Below the pieces are notes generated by a model. That model did not search any database. It was given only the letters and a program-made list of their open reading frames with translations, and had not been told where the DNA came from. DNA of 64,000 nucleotides from Amphiura filiformis (taxonomy: Eukaryota; Echinodermata; Ophiuroidea; Amphilepidida; Amphiuridae): positions 43,324,667 through 43,388,666 of the forward strand of contig NC_092644.1 in the NCBI RefSeq assembly GCF_039555335.1, written 5' to 3'. Within the stretch, counting starts at the first letter, position 1; each line of letters starts with the position of its first letter. Below, in pieces: positions 33,241 to 46,700 of this stretch. The position numbers and the translations under genes are program-made.

Positions 33241-34041
33241 GATCAAAAACAAAATTTTACTTCACATATTTTTATTTTATTTTCAAAAAATAGGGACAGC
33301 GGTCGCAGATAGATCATCCGAAGATATGGGTAGTGAACACAACACGTCACATAGTAAATATTTGTGTGAAACATTATTTTTGCATTATTGTGAAACCGTT
33401 TTTTATTTTCAGGGGCACAATCTTTTTAGCGAACATGAGGGATCGGGGAATAGGATAGGGGGTATATACCCTCAAATTTTTTGGAGGCTAATATTTTTTT
33501 ACAAATTTAATAAATAAAAAAATTTTAGTGCCGGCTACCCCCGACCAGCGTGGCTATAACCTGCTGGGCAGTGATTAGGAAAGAAGGAAAAGTGGGATGA
33601 AAAGGGGATTCATGAAAGCTCAAGAGTTTTCCTGTTGTGAAGGATTAGTTCAACAAAGATCAGTGGAGAGTGTCGTGTGCAAAGTGCAGTTTACTTTGCC
33701 ATCTTTAAATTTGTATTTATCACACAATGATCTTGACAATAACAAAAAATGTCAAACTTGAATACAATAAACTAAGGCCCTTCAACATGTTCAACCCACA
33801 TGCAGCTTCCGAGATTCTGTTGCTCGAGAAATCTAGCCAAGAATTTGCTCACCGATAGCTTCACATTCTAGGCTAGAGACCATTGTATTCAAAATCTAGT
33901 CGGATTCGCTGAAGCATGACCACTTCAGAAGTAAACACAGCCGATCACGACAGGCATAAAAAATGTTGCTAAAATTTCACTTTCAGCTAAATTTTAGACT
34001 GTCCAAAATAGACAAATCTTGCTCAAAAGATACCGTACATT

Positions 34042-35704
34042 AGTCCGAATAATCAGACCCAGAACAAAATATTAATATCTGACATGATCGAAAGAAGCAC
34101 ATGGTCCTACTTCACAGTTTTTTAATCCCCTATTCATGTTGCGTGAATCACTCTATTGTGGACCATCCTTTTGATACTTGAGTATTTGGACAAGCGGAAC
34201 AGTTTTGACAGGCCCTTTGTTTACCTCTCTGTTTGTAAACAAACAAGGAGGTCGAAATTGTCCTCCTCGGCGAATACGAAAGGCAGTGTAATAGTACGGC
34301 ACTAACCGTACAGTTGACTCAGCAAAATAACTTTCAAAAACTTGCACCGCTGTCCGACCGAAAAACGATAGCAATGCACTCTAGTATCGAATGCGTAACT
34401 ATCGTGTGCAAAATTTGAAGCTAGAGTTCTCGAGTAAAGATTCTGCCGAGCTTGTTTTAATTAAGCCATATATTATAACATTTGCTGAGGAGGACGCCCT
34501 CAATATTTTTCAAATGCAGGAACCGTCGTTTTACTATTACGATTGAAATATTAGTCAACCACGTACACGATGTGCATAACACAGTACGTACATGGCATGT
34601 GGTAGTGCCGTACTATTACGCTGACTTTCGTATTCGGCGAGGAGGATGATTTCGACCTCCTGGTTTTTTTACAAACAGAGAGGTAGACAAAAGACCGTTC
34701 CGCTTGTCCAAACACTCAAGTATCAGAAGGATGGTCCACAATAGTAGCGTGATTCACGTAACATGAATAGGGATTAAAAAGCTGTCACGTAGAATGTGCT
34801 TCTATTGTCCAATTTGCCATCTAGATTTCATATGGAAACAGTTCAGACCCAGAACAGGATCATGTCAGAAAATACTTTGTTCTGGGGTCTGATTATTCGG
34901 ACTAGGCATGTGGGCAGTCATGACATATCAAAAGAACTGATGCGACTCACGTCGTTGTTGACAAGTTTGAGTGGCTCGTGCTCACATGATCATGATTGGC
35001 GATTGCATGACTGTCAATAGTCAGTATAAGAATGCCAGACAACTCGCCCCAAATACAACTCGCCCCAACGGACAACTCGCCCCACGTATACAAACTGGTC
35101 TCACGTACAACTCGCCCCAATGATAAGTGTACGCAGAGAATATCTTCTCTAGCATTCGTAACTTAGAAGAAGGTTTTATCAAACTGCTAGACAGGGACAG
35201 AACAACTATATATGAACATAATAATTGGCAATATTTTGTGATTATTGCTGAAAATTTCGGTCAAATTTGACAACTTGTTAGTATACGTGATAGCGCACGT
35301 ACGTAAATTCGCACATAAATCATGTCAATCGGCGTTGGGGCGAGTTGTATTTGGGGCGAGTTGTCTGGTTTCCTCAGTATACTATATAGTGTCATGCCAG
35401 TGCCGTACTATTACGCTGACTTTCGTATTCGGCGAGGAGGACGATTTCGACCTCCTGGTTTGTTTACAAACAGAGAGGTAGACAAAAACCGCTCCGCTTG
35501 TCCAAACACTCAAGTATCAGAATGATGGTCCACAATAGCGTGATTCACGTAACCTGAATAGGGATTAAAAAGCTGTCACGTAGAACCATGTGCTTCTATT
35601 GTCCAATTTGCCATCAAGATTTCATATGGAAACAGTTCAGACCCAGTACACGATCATGTCAGAAATTAATATTTTGTTCTGGGTCTGATTATTCGGACTA
35701 GTGT
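34042..35704. repeat. Cluster of three 310-bp repeats, one inverted and two direct
   Basis: Copies are at 34042-34345 (minus), 34608-34919 (plus) and 35400-35704 (plus). Common words: GTGCCGTACTATTACGCTGA, CGGCGAGGAGGA, GATGGTCCACAATAG, GATCATGTCAGAAA and GTCTGATTATTCGGACTA. The copies are close to identical over most of their length. The sequence at 34465-34590 between them reappears, diverged, at 60345-60600 (AACATTTGCTGAGGAGGA). No coding function is seen. Confidence 0.8.
35035..35368. mobile_element. Inverted-repeat element with repeated ACAACTCGCCCC words
   Basis: The left end CCAGACAACTCGCCCCAAAT and the right end (complement, finishing TTGTCTGG at 35368) pair over about 33 bases. The word CAACTCGCCCC occurs four times at the left and twice inverted at the right. 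It lies between two direct copies of the 310-bp repeat. Confidence 0.75.
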
Positions 35705-36590
35705 CATGCACATGTTATGTATTCTCTTGGTCGGGCTGACGTCACAAAGGGGAAATAACCTTGTAAAACCAGTGTACGCATGTGCAGCGCATGTGCAGTT
35801 CCCCTTTCTCGAGCTGGTTGCTATGCGCGCGCTAGTGCAAAGGGGACAAAGGGGACAATGTTCCCGGATGTCCGACTGAGTGAATACCGGTATTAAATAT
35901 CGGCTTTCTTTTTATTGCCTCTTCTGTTTGGGCCCAAATTAAAAAAGGACATATCTGATGTAGTGAAAACTAACATTTTATATAAAAAAATACAATTCTA
36001 TTTCTAATGGAAATGTAAGCCTAAGCAGGGCTTTTATTTAGTTTTAAGCTTCAAATTTTAATGTCCTTGTTAGAGTAGACTCAGCTCATCAAAATACATC
36101 ATGCAGGAGCGAGTCACAATACACAAAGTCAAAGCGACAATCGACAAAATCAACGTCAACATCTTGTAACAACCGAAATTATCTGAAAATTGGTTAATTT
36201 AGCATATTATTGACTTATTCTTACATGCTCGGTTCGTGACTTGTCTTCCGAATTCAACTCCAATCGTAATCCAAACGTGTATGACCTGTGACCTTGACCT
36301 TATTTTCAAATGAAAGTGCAATGACCCTGTGGTAAATGAAATTAGTGTGTTCATAATCACTGCAAAGGCATGTTCTGAAAACCTTGAATACTGCTCAATC
36401 CTCCCTTAATAGGGAAGCTGAAAATATTATCTGTTTTTTTCTTCATATTATGATATTAACTTGTTGTTGATTTGATCCATCAGAGAAGACCGTCCAGCCA
36501 GCAGATGATTGAACCAAACAATACACCTGCGCTAAATTTTCTGCATCATGATACTTGGGTCTGTGAATGAAACTTCCAAAGGGCCATTTT

Positions 36591-36925
36591 CCCCCGGGGG
36601 GTCACTCCCCTCCCATTGTGGCCTGTACACCATCCGCGATAATGAAAACGCGTAAAAAGGGTAGTTTTTCGTGGGTAAGCACGATACGCGCGTAACGCGT
36701 TTAGGGTGTCAAAAACATGAAATATTGGGGAAAAGGGTTGCAAAATTGCAATTGCTAATATACGCGGAAATAAAATTTAGGGTATGAAATTTGATGCAAG
36801 GAATAAAATCCCTGTTTAGGGTATTGTTTTAGCCAAGGGTTAAATCCTTGTTTAGGCTGCTTTTCAAAAGTTGATCATCGCGGATGGTGTACATGCCACA
36901 ATGGGAGTGACCCCCCCCCCCCGGG
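36591..36925. mobile_element. Element family P6, copy 1
   Basis: Inverted ends of about 45 bases: a C/G run, then GGTCACTCCC...CATTGTGGCCTGTACACC, and at the right GATGGTGTACATGCCACAATGGG followed by a C run. The interior holds AAATTTAGGGTATGAAATTT and CCTTGTTTAGG. The second copy, inverted, is at 41832-42160. Confidence 0.8.
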
Positions 36926-38572
36926 CATTTTCCACATACAAATATACTTGGTCTGTGAATGAAATTTTTATAACTTCAAGGACCAGCTATATCGACCATC
37001 CACATCGACAAATTGCATACGACCGAGTTGCAAAAATTACCCGGGCAGGGCACACCGACATCGCCTGGCTATAAATAATTACTTTCTCTGCAGAGATACT
37101 ATTAAATCAATAAACTTCAATACCTGGGATCGATACACATGAATGTCCTATGCACGAGTTTGATATGAGACGAAAATCTTTGGATACCGGGGTAGAAAAT
37201 GATGAATATCTCCCGTAAATGAAGTTCGTATAAAGAACAGATATGGTTCCTTGCACTTGAATATATATTTTGAACAGATATGATAGTCGTTAGCTTGCGT
37301 CTTGAGAAAGAAGCTTGCGTCTTGAGTCAAAAACTGACAATTCTGATTTATATGTGCCGAATTATATAGCGCAGTGTATAGGCCAATCGTGGAGGTAGTC
37401 TAAAAGCATATGACCTATGGCGCGCCATGGTCACTCACACACTAGCGAGTCACCGGCCTAATCGGGGCTATTGTCAGTAGCCTTAGTCAGATGTCCTTCG
37501 GCCCATTATGCGACTCAAAACTATTAAACAGCGATACAAAATGGCCATGCGTGGCGGTGGATTCAACCTACCATGGCGATTTCTGCCATGAAGATATCGG
37601 GGCGATGACACTGTGCGGGGGGACACTCATATATAAAAGTTGTAAGCATAAAGCATGCATGTGAATGTGTGAATGCACTTCAGAAAAGCACCCTTAACAA
37701 GGCCATTGTGTCTTCAAAATAACCCTTAACAAGGATAATGGTTTGTTAACCATACCCTTATTAACAAGGACAAGGATGAACGATCAATTTTGAAGAAAAA
37801 AAAGTTAAACAGACATCAACTTTCAAAGTCTTTTTCTCCCTCCGCCAGTTCCAAGTACAGGGAATAAAAAAAAAAACTTTCAAAAGGCTTTTCAAGGTTA
37901 GTCCTTTATTGAGATTCTCCAACTGGATACTTCCTAACCATGCTAACTGGGTTTGGTCTGCATTAGAGCAGTATTATCTTAATGATGGATTGCGGAGGTA
38001 AGAATGTGATAAGATCATACCACCCTTAGCACGGACGTGGTGTCAAAAAGACACCCTTATTTATACTTACTAATAATCAATGATTTTGAGACCCTTAACA
38101 CGGGCCCGCGCAGGCCCCGTTGCAGTAGAAAAAAACCTTATTCCACGGGGGATAGGGAGAAATTTTTGGCGAGCCAAAAGGGAAAGGGCAATCAATTTTG
38201 GCAAGCCAAGAGGGGGGCAAGCAGTGATTTTTGGCACACATTCATGGGGCTACTTGTAAATAAAACGCTCTAAAAAGGCTTAGGAAAACAGTTCGGAAAC
38301 ACTTAAATATGCAAATTTTCCTGCTCAGTGCACTCGCAACATACCGCATAAGCTCGTATATAGACCATTCCAGGTTTGCAAATTAGGATCCAAAAAATTT
38401 TGAAATTTTACTTGGGGTGGGCTCATAATTATTGCACAGCCCCTAATGTTCCAATTCAAAGTGTATTTTTTGCTAAATATGCTTCTTGTCGGTTTCAGGT
38501 ATTGATCATGTTTCATGTTTATATTTTCTTATGTCATATTTTGTTTCTGTTTTGTATAGCACCTCAGATTAG

Positions 38573-38965
38573 TACCCCGTTTACATTGGGTAAAAGTCGT
38601 AATCGAATTCACAAAAGTCGTAATCAGCTTAATTCGTATCATAAGTGTAAACAGGTAGGCCTACAGTCGTAATGAATCGTAATTCAAAAGAAGTAATTCC
38701 AATGATGACTTCATCATTCATTTCAAGTGAATTCGAATAAGTCGTCATTAATTACGACTTTTCGCTAATGTAAACGAACACGTTGTTGAATTCGTATTTA
38801 CCTGCCGTAACCATTGGTAACAATCGAATTCGATATTCGTGAATGCGAATTTGAAATCGAATTAAGTCGATGTAGTGTAAACACCCACCAAACGAATTAA
38901 TCTGTTGTCGTAATTCAAAATACAGCTTAAGTCGATTACGACTTTTGTCCAATGTAAACGGGGTA
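38573..38965. mobile_element. TA-flanked inverted-repeat element with GTCGTAATCGAATT words
   Basis: It begins TACCCCGTTTACATTGGG and ends CCAATGTAAACGGGGTA; arms pair for over 30 bases into AAAAGTCGTAATCGA. TA on both edges fits a TA target duplication, as in Tc1/mariner-type elements. The interior repeats GTCGTAAT and GAATTCG words, and no transposase frame is present. Confidence 0.75.
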
Positions 38966-39088
38966 TAGGCTACCCGTAGACGTCACCGTCTGCTTCAATG
39001 ATTCAATAATACACAAATAGCCACCACTCTATCGGTGAACTCCGAATAAAACTGGAGATCTCCAGTTCTTTCACATGGTATTTTAGTA

Positions 39089-39146
39089 CGGCAGGTTCGT
39101 TTTGCATACCTGCATACTGCATATTTCTAGAGTTTCTTAGTGGCGA
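39089..39146. repeat. Inverted repeat pair, left member (right member 41151-41208)
   Basis: CGGCAGGTTCGTTTTGCATA...AGAGTTTCT...AGTGGCGAG here is the reverse complement of CTCGCCACTGAGAAACTCT...GTATGCAAAACGAACCTGCCG at 41151-41208. The two lie about 2 kb apart and may be the ends of one larger element covering 39089-41208. Confidence 0.65.
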
Positions 39147-39954
39147 GTTGTAAGCATCAAATATTGCAAGATTGGGCATGTCGTAAACAAAATATAAACA
39201 CATGTGATATATAAATACTTTTGTTTGACCCTGGCCAGACATCTCAAAATTTGCGATATGCTATAAATTAGATTGAATCATGATGACTGTGCAATGCTCG
39301 AGCTTTGTGTTATGAGTGTGAATCAATTTTCTATGTGTCTGCATCTCAATTTGAAAAAAAAACATTCAGTCTTAAATGATTCAGTCAGCATCACCTTAAC
39401 GTGAACTATTTCTTGGCAAATATTCTCCAAAACAAAATATACACATTGTTTATGTCAATTATGAGTGTAGATTTGTGACAAGTTAAATCCCATAATGCAT
39501 ATCTTTGGATGGTCTATGCTTATACCCCGGTACTACAGTAAGGTGGAATGTCCCACTGAATGATGGGACATAATATTATATGAAATCCAGATTTGTGAGC
39601 TATGACTTGACACCATACAGACATCTATTAAAATACTAGTATGCCAATATTGGAAATAGTTTGTGTTCAAAATAACCTGAACCGGTGAACCCTAATATTC
39701 GGTGAAGCGGTATTGGGGAGGGGTATAATTTAAACTTAGTATCATAGGCCTATTAGTATACAGGGGGACATGGGGACGAGGTATGGTAATTTTATACATG
39801 GATGAGTGCGTGTACATGAACTAGGGGTTTTTTTAATGTAAAATTTGCCGAAAATTTGCAATGTTAGTAGTCATGGTGGTTCCAATCTTTTCCTAGTCTT
39901 TAGGAAAGTCCTTTTATTTTCTCTTCTCAAACATGTCATTTTTTTAATGAGGGA

Positions 39955-40488
39955 TAAACCCCCGGGGTGGGCACTCAACATTAGAAGTGACGGGTATGTG
40001 CCTACCGGCGTTGCGAAGTAGGGGCCTATCGGGTACAAAACGTTGTTTTTAAAAAGGGGGGTCATTGGGTACAAACAAAATAAAAAAGGGGGTCATTGGG
40101 TATAACATTATGAAAAAAGGGGGTCATTAGGTATGACATTTCAAAAAAGGGGTCATTGGGTATAAAATTGTGAAAAAATAGAGCAAAATTCCATTTCTTG
40201 TTCCAAATTTTCAATACAAATTTGCTAAAATAAAAGAAATTTGAACGTTTCCGCACTATTTTGTGGCATTTTGATGATGCAATTCTAGAAAAAATGGGGT
40301 CATTGGGTAACCGCGCGATCAAAAAAAGGGGGGTCATTGGGTAGCCGTACCTAAAAAAAGGGGAGTCATCGGGTATGACTTTTAAAAAAGGGGGGTCATC
40401 GGGTATAGTCGATTTCAAAAGAGGGGGCCTATTGACAGGCACATACCATCACTTCTAAATTTGAGTGCCCACCCCGGGGATAAACCCC
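39955..40488. mobile_element. Inverted-repeat element carrying an internal tandem array
   Basis: Ends CCCCGGGGTGGGCACTC...AGAAGTGA...GGTATGTGCC and the complement at 40432-40480. Between them, about eight or nine units of AAAAAAGGGGGTCATTGGGTA follow each other with 20-40-base spacing (40040-40420). The minus-strand frame through the array repeats peptides like IPDDPPF and YPMTPLF, which follow from the DNA repeat rather than from a gene. Confidence 0.75.
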
Positions 40489-41831
40489 TTAGAAAAGACT
40501 TGGAAGTGATTCTTGTAACTTAAATATTAATAAACTTATTTAGGTCTATGTATGAAGTTTGCCCAAAGCATTCCAAAATATTTGAAAAATCTAGAAACTA
40601 AAAACAATCTGACAAATCTCAGAAATTGAGGAGGGAGGGTACGAGAACCAAAACATTGATTTTGTTCGGCCCAAAATGGTGCCATGCAATTCATAAAAGT
40701 AAACATTTGATAAAAGGTTATTCAATTCTAAAGGGGCTCATCAGTAAAGTTACTTCCTGAATCCTGTTATATAGTTGAGAACAAATGATACAATACATTG
40801 CTTGTTTGCAATGATACATTTTAGTACAAAAATGAAATGGTAGATAAACCAGTACACATGTGGTTTTAGGAAAGTGTTTGATTAATGATCATATAGCCTT
40901 GGGGAGGTCCAGTAAAACTATTAAGGTGACAGGGCATCTACTACATATCCTGGGTTCTTTTTTCTCCAATTTATATTAATATCGAAGTTAAAACATAACA
41001 CTCATTAACCTATCAAAATGAAAAATATCAAGAAATTAAATGGAAATGCGTACACACCCATCCACCCGGCCTCTCCATACACGCCACCACCACAAAGTTC
41101 GCACCAACATCACCAAAACATGCTCTCCTATGTAGCTTTAATACATATACTCGCCACTGAGAAACTCTAAAAATATGCAGTATGCAGGTATGCAAAACGA
41201 ACCTGCCGATTTTCGTACACCATTGGGCATTTATACAATCATGCAAAAAGTAGAAATTCAACAAAAATTGAACTTTGTATCAAAACATTGTTGGTGTCTC
41301 GGGAAAATACACTATCTAAAATTTGAGCGCACAAAACGAAACGCTTATTGTTACGTCAAAATTATCTGACCAATCACAAGCGAGTTTCCGGCGTCCACGC
41401 TTTTTTGCTTCCCAGGTAAACAACAACAATTTCAGTGACTGAATTTTTTTCTCATGAATTGGCCGCCGATCAGCTGTGTGTGTAACCGTTTGTAACACGA
41501 AATTTTGGTAAGTTTTTGTGATGCTAAACAGTGAAGCGTTTGAAAAACATGTCAACCCAATCTCAGTTGCTCTTGGTTGTTTCTAGCTCATGATGTGAAC
41601 TCGCGTGATTTGAATTAATTTTTTTTAGTCGAAGTACGTTTTAAGCTTACTGAAATTTTTTTAATACCACACAGACCACAGTACACATGAAATATTAGGC
41701 GGTAAAGGTGCTGTGCAATAATTGTGAACCTTGGTCCGGCTTGGGCATGCTGGGGGAGGGTAAAATTGGGGGCCGCAAAGATTTTTTGGCAGGCGAGGCA
41801 AGCAATTTTGGCAGACCTAGAGTAGAGGAGG

Positions 41832-42160
41832 GGCCCGGGGTCACTCCCATTGTGGCCTGTACACTATCCGCGATAATCAACTTTTGAAAAGCACCCTAAT
41901 AAACAAGGATTTGACCCTTGGCTAAAAATACCCTAATAACAGGGATTTTATTCCTTGCATCAAATTTCATACCCTAAATTTCATTTCCGCGTAATTTAGC
42001 AATTGCAATTTTGGTACCCTTTTTCCAATTTTTCATGTTTTGACACCTTAAACACGATCGCCAGCAGTATCGTGCATACCCACAAAAACTACCCTTTTAC
42101 GTGCTTTCATTATCGCGGATGGTGTACAGGCTACAATGGGAGTGACCCCCCCCCCCAGGG
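41832..42160. mobile_element. Element family P6, copy 2 (inverted)
   Basis: Same ends and interior as 36591-36925 but reversed (GGGGTCACTCCCATTGTGG ... GATGGTGTACAGGCTACAATGG). It is followed by AAATTTTGGCA words that also occur around 15300-15480 and 38160-38240. Confidence 0.8.
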
Positions 42161-42979
42161 GGGGCAAGTAAATTTTGGCACACATTTAGGTTTGTACATT
42201 GTAGGCGGCTCTGGCCTCTGCCACTGGCTTTAACAGTACACGCTCTAGAAATTATTTTAAAATGCAATTTAATTTTGGTGATGGCATGATGTACTTCAAT
42301 ATATTTCGTAAACAACAAAATAATGGGGATTTGGTTGTTCATTTTAGATGCATATGAAAAATAAAGCATGCCATGGCAAAACGCTATCGGGATCAGTTTG
42401 TTATGCTGTAAAATGCATGGAGGCTATCAAACGAAATTCATTTACACCCTGCAACAGCAGATTGCTGCAGCAGCGACAAGTGTGTTTCAACAGAGTAGAT
42501 ACGCTCTCTTAAAAAAGATTATGGGTAGTTTATTGTCACCAATAAATTTATACAAAAAAATTCTGACATTGATCAGTGGCAGTGCCTGGGTTCAGTGATT
42601 CTAAACAAACATTTCCTTAGCCCCAACCACCAAACAATATGAAAATGGTGCTCCAACTGTGTACATGTAAAGTATAAAAGTTACTGGGTTATATAACAAT
42701 ATTTAATTGATTACCGGTACAGTATTATTTATGTATAATTATCTTACTATAAATAAGCGAATGTTGTGACTGACTATGTGTGGGAGATTGTGTGTGGGTG
42801 AGTTAATGAAAAGGCTCCGACAGTTTTGATCCAAATGTCGCCAAATTCATGCGGGAGATCAAGGAATATACAGGAATGTCCTGTTATTAATTTGGTTGAA
42901 AACCATCAAGAATTGGCCTCAAAATCTGTAAAAAAGTGAGCACTGTTACAGCACAGCACATGGGTGAAGCTCAGCTTTT

Positions 42980-43282
42980 TTGGGGTGTATTAGCTTAGAC
43001 ATCCATCGTATGTTCTACAAGGAGGCCCCTGAGTTATTATGCCAGCTGATGCCAGACATCCATGTCCATGACCCCAGGTTGCGACAGTCTGTGAGATTCC
43101 ATGACCTATCAGTGGAAGTCCCAAGATCAAACCTTGTCAGCCACAAAAGATCATTTCTACCATCTATAACCCAATTATGGAATTCTCAACCTGTCCAAAT
43201 TCCAGCCATTAGATCGAGGGCCAGCTTCAGCAGGGAGGTTAATCGCTTTCTGGGTGCTTCCTCGTCAGCAGCTTCTGAGTGA
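42980..43282 (+). mobile_element. C-terminal fragment of a LINE reverse-transcriptase protein
   Basis: The open frame contains RSFLPSITQLWNSQPVQIP followed by ASFSREVNRFLG, the usual C-terminal tail of many non-LTR retrotransposon polyproteins (a pattern like SF.P....WN.LP). The reverse-transcriptase core is missing upstream. It is a dead 5'-truncated copy lying about 500 bases before the ODF2 start exon, and not a host gene. Confidence 0.6.
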
Positions 43283-43775
43283 TTTTTTTTGTCTCTGCTG
43301 TTAATGCCCAGTTATGACTCAAGTAATGAACATTTCACAATTAATGACGATATTAGCAATAATCACTGGGTCAGCTCAGCTGTATAAGTTTTGGACAAAT
43401 CTGTCTGAGTGATGCAAATTTGTTACACCTGTACCGTACCCAATACCAACTCTCTGACTGAACATGGCTGCATGCATGGTTATTATTTGGATGCTGAATA
43501 AAAAACAAAGTGCCACAAATCAGAATTGACAAGCTAATGTGGGCTTCGGTAGTCACAGTCAAGCCTCCAATTAAGCAGGTGCCGGGCAATTTTTACCCAA
43601 TGGTTACCAAGTTTTGAACTGGTTCAGTGTTCAAAAAGTGGCCAAGTAAAAATTAGGGTCTTAGCTAGGATTTGACAAGTGCCTTTCATTTTCACCAAAA
43701 CTCCCTGTCCAAAATAATAATTATTTTTATTGACTGTTAAATTTCCAATTACAGAGCATAGAAGGAGGTTGCTGA

Positions 43776-46700
43776 ATGATGACAATAGAGAAAGGTCGGG
43801 GTAAGCCAGACCCCAACTCACCCCCGATACATGTCCACGTGGATCAGCAGACTCCTGTACATGTGCACATCAAGAAACCTGCCGCACAGAAGAAGTCAGC
43901 CACTGCAAGGGCAGTTGAGGTAAGTGTTCAATAAGATTCACAAGATTTGTAATTTATACTATGTTCATTGTTTTTTTACGACAACAGGTTACCAGTACTA
44001 GAAATATACAGTAGGCCTACTGGAGAGTGCATTCATGTTTTTATACTCAACCAAAAATGTATTTTTTCTCTCATTACCCCCAAAAAATTAACGCCTGAGA
44101 TATGTTTTGATTGGGTGGTGTTGAAAAAAATTAGTGAATTCGAAAGTATGCACTTGTACAATCCTAGATGGGGCATTGCTATACATGATTTAGCTTTACA
44201 TATCGAAACTGCTGGAGCAATACAACTCAAAATTTGGAAATACATTGTTTTAAGGGGGTACTACACCCCTGCCCAATTTTGTGCCTATTTTTGTATTCTT
44301 CTCAAAAATTATAGCGCATTGGTCACAAGTAAGATATGAATATTATAGGGGCAAGGACTACAACTACTGTACTGAAAATTCAGCAACTCAAAGCAAGTAG
44401 TTATTGATTTATTGATCAAATATTGGTTTTTCCTCATTTTTGACTGTAACTCCATAACTATTGTCTGTGCTGAAATAAAATTTCCAGTGCAATAGTTGTA
44501 GTCCTTGCCCCTATAATATACATATCTTACTTGTCACCAATGCGCTTTAATTTTTGAGAAAAATGCAAAAATAGGCCCAAAATTGAGCAGGGGTGTAGTA
44601 CCCCCATAACAGTAGGCCTCAATTTATGTACATAGTAGCTTTTGGCCAATGTTTGTAATATAAACCTTTTTCTCCAAGAATGGGGATAAAAAAATAAACA
44701 ACCAGACTTTTTAGTTTTACATTGTGATTGATTTAACTCTTTTTACCCCTTTCAGGAGAGACTAAGGAAGGTCAAGGCCGCCAAGCTGGCATCTAGTCAT
44801 AGTTTTGGAGCAGGTAATCTACGGCCCACTGCATCGGTCAGGGAGCCGTGGGTCCCAGCACCTGCAAAGTCAACAAGAGGAAAGAAGTTTGGCTGGCAGG
44901 TAGGTTATGTATAACAGCTGAAATATCAATACTCTGTGTGAACTCTTGGCAGTTTATACATTTGACCAAAATCTTTTTAATTTTATTGTAATTGCTAATG
45001 ATATAATTTATGATTTTAAGCTTTTGATCTCAACACAAGATTAGACATGTAACCTCAAATTTTCAGTCGGGAGACTGGCAACCCAAGTTTGGGATCAATG
45101 ACCTTTTGGACACTTGACCCCAACACTTGGTCGTAGACTCTTGTTAACTGGTATCGGCCCCCGTCACGGTTGAGCGAAGATTGGTTGACTCTGATGTAAA
45201 TGGCCTCCTTAACACCCCTTTTGAAATACTTTGGTTCCCTGTCGAGGATCTTTATTTGGTCCAAGTCAACTTGGTCAAACTTACCAAAACAAATCCAGTA
45301 AAGAAAGTTAACTTAATCCCATAGGGCAAGCCGCATTATACATTTTTAAGTGTTGTTTGTCCTCACGCTGGCGACGCAACTGTGTAAATGCATTGCCACT
45401 GACAACAAACATCCATGGCGTTAGTCTCAACATGAAACAAGATACACAATAATCATTTTGAGCCACCCTTCATAAGCTGTATTGATAAATAATTTAGTAA
45501 ATATCTGGATGATATATGTTTAAAACATTCCTTTCATTTGTAATTACAGAGTAGCAGTCATAGTTTGTGCATAGAGCCTCCAGACCATGTACATTCCACC
45601 CTGCGCATGGAGGACCTTCACCATGATGAGGATTTTTCCGATGATGGTAGATTCCAGCAATATGAGAAAAAGATAGACAGTCTTATGACACAAGTTGGCT
45701 CTCTTAAAAGCCAGGTAAGAAAACAAACCTAAACTTTTTGTGCTTAATGGAAAAAATGCTCAAGTTGCTGTTATAGGTTACCATGAGGGCACAATGGTGT
45801 AGCGGTATGGGCTCAGACTTACATCCGTTGGTTATGCAGTATGATTATTTTGCATGTAAAATGGTTTTATGTGACACAGACATGTTATGCATGTCACCTG
45901 ATTTTTTTGACACATGCACACTGTATTAGTTGTTTCTGTCCATTTTCTGTGCTATTTTTGCATCAGCACATAAAAATAAAAATGTTGGATAAGAATTGTA
46001 CATACACGTATACCTCATATATACAGAGATGTAGACTTGAGTCGTGTGACTTGGACTCGAGTCTGACTCAAGTCACTATTTTGGGGACTTGTGACTTGAC
46101 TTGCAACTTTTGCCAAATGACTTGACTTACTTGTGACTGAGACAAAATGACTTGGACTTGGACTTGGACTTGAAAAAATTGACTTGCTACCAACGCAAGT
46201 CTGAGGTTACTTTCCTGTAAATTGAAATGTATGGATAGAATTTATGAATATTAATAGGCCTACAATTACATTAATGAATTATCCGCTGGCGGGCCTCGTG
46301 TCCGGCATAACCTGAACTGGAAATAAATAAATACATAAATAAACAGTGCCCTCATTCAGCGACACGGGCTCGGCGTAGGAAGTAAAAGTATGTCGGGTTG
46401 AAAACTCGGAGTACTGTCCCAGCAAACACAAAACTGGAGGACTTGTAAGTTGTAGTGACTTGTGACAAGTTGTGACTTACTTGTGACTTGACTTGTGATT
46501 TGATGACTTGTGACTTGACTTGACTTGCAACTTTTTCAAAATGACTTGACTTACTTGGGACTTGGACAAAAGGACTTGTGACTTGGACTTGACTTGCAAA
46601 AAAAGACTTGTTGACATCAGATTCCTGTTATCTGATTGGTTGAAAGTGTGGTCATTGAATTAGATTGCCCTCAAAATGAACTATTGACCGGTCATGGAAA

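Noticed and set aside
35035..35368. Spaced ACAACTCGCCCC repeats resembling a CRISPR-like array
   Set aside because: The repeats are short, irregularly spaced, in both orientations and in an animal intergenic region; an inverted-repeat element explains them.
40062..40442. A repeated-peptide minus-strand frame (IPDDPPF, YPMTPLF)
   Set aside because: The peptide repeat mirrors a DNA tandem array inside an inverted-repeat element; there is no start context or homology.
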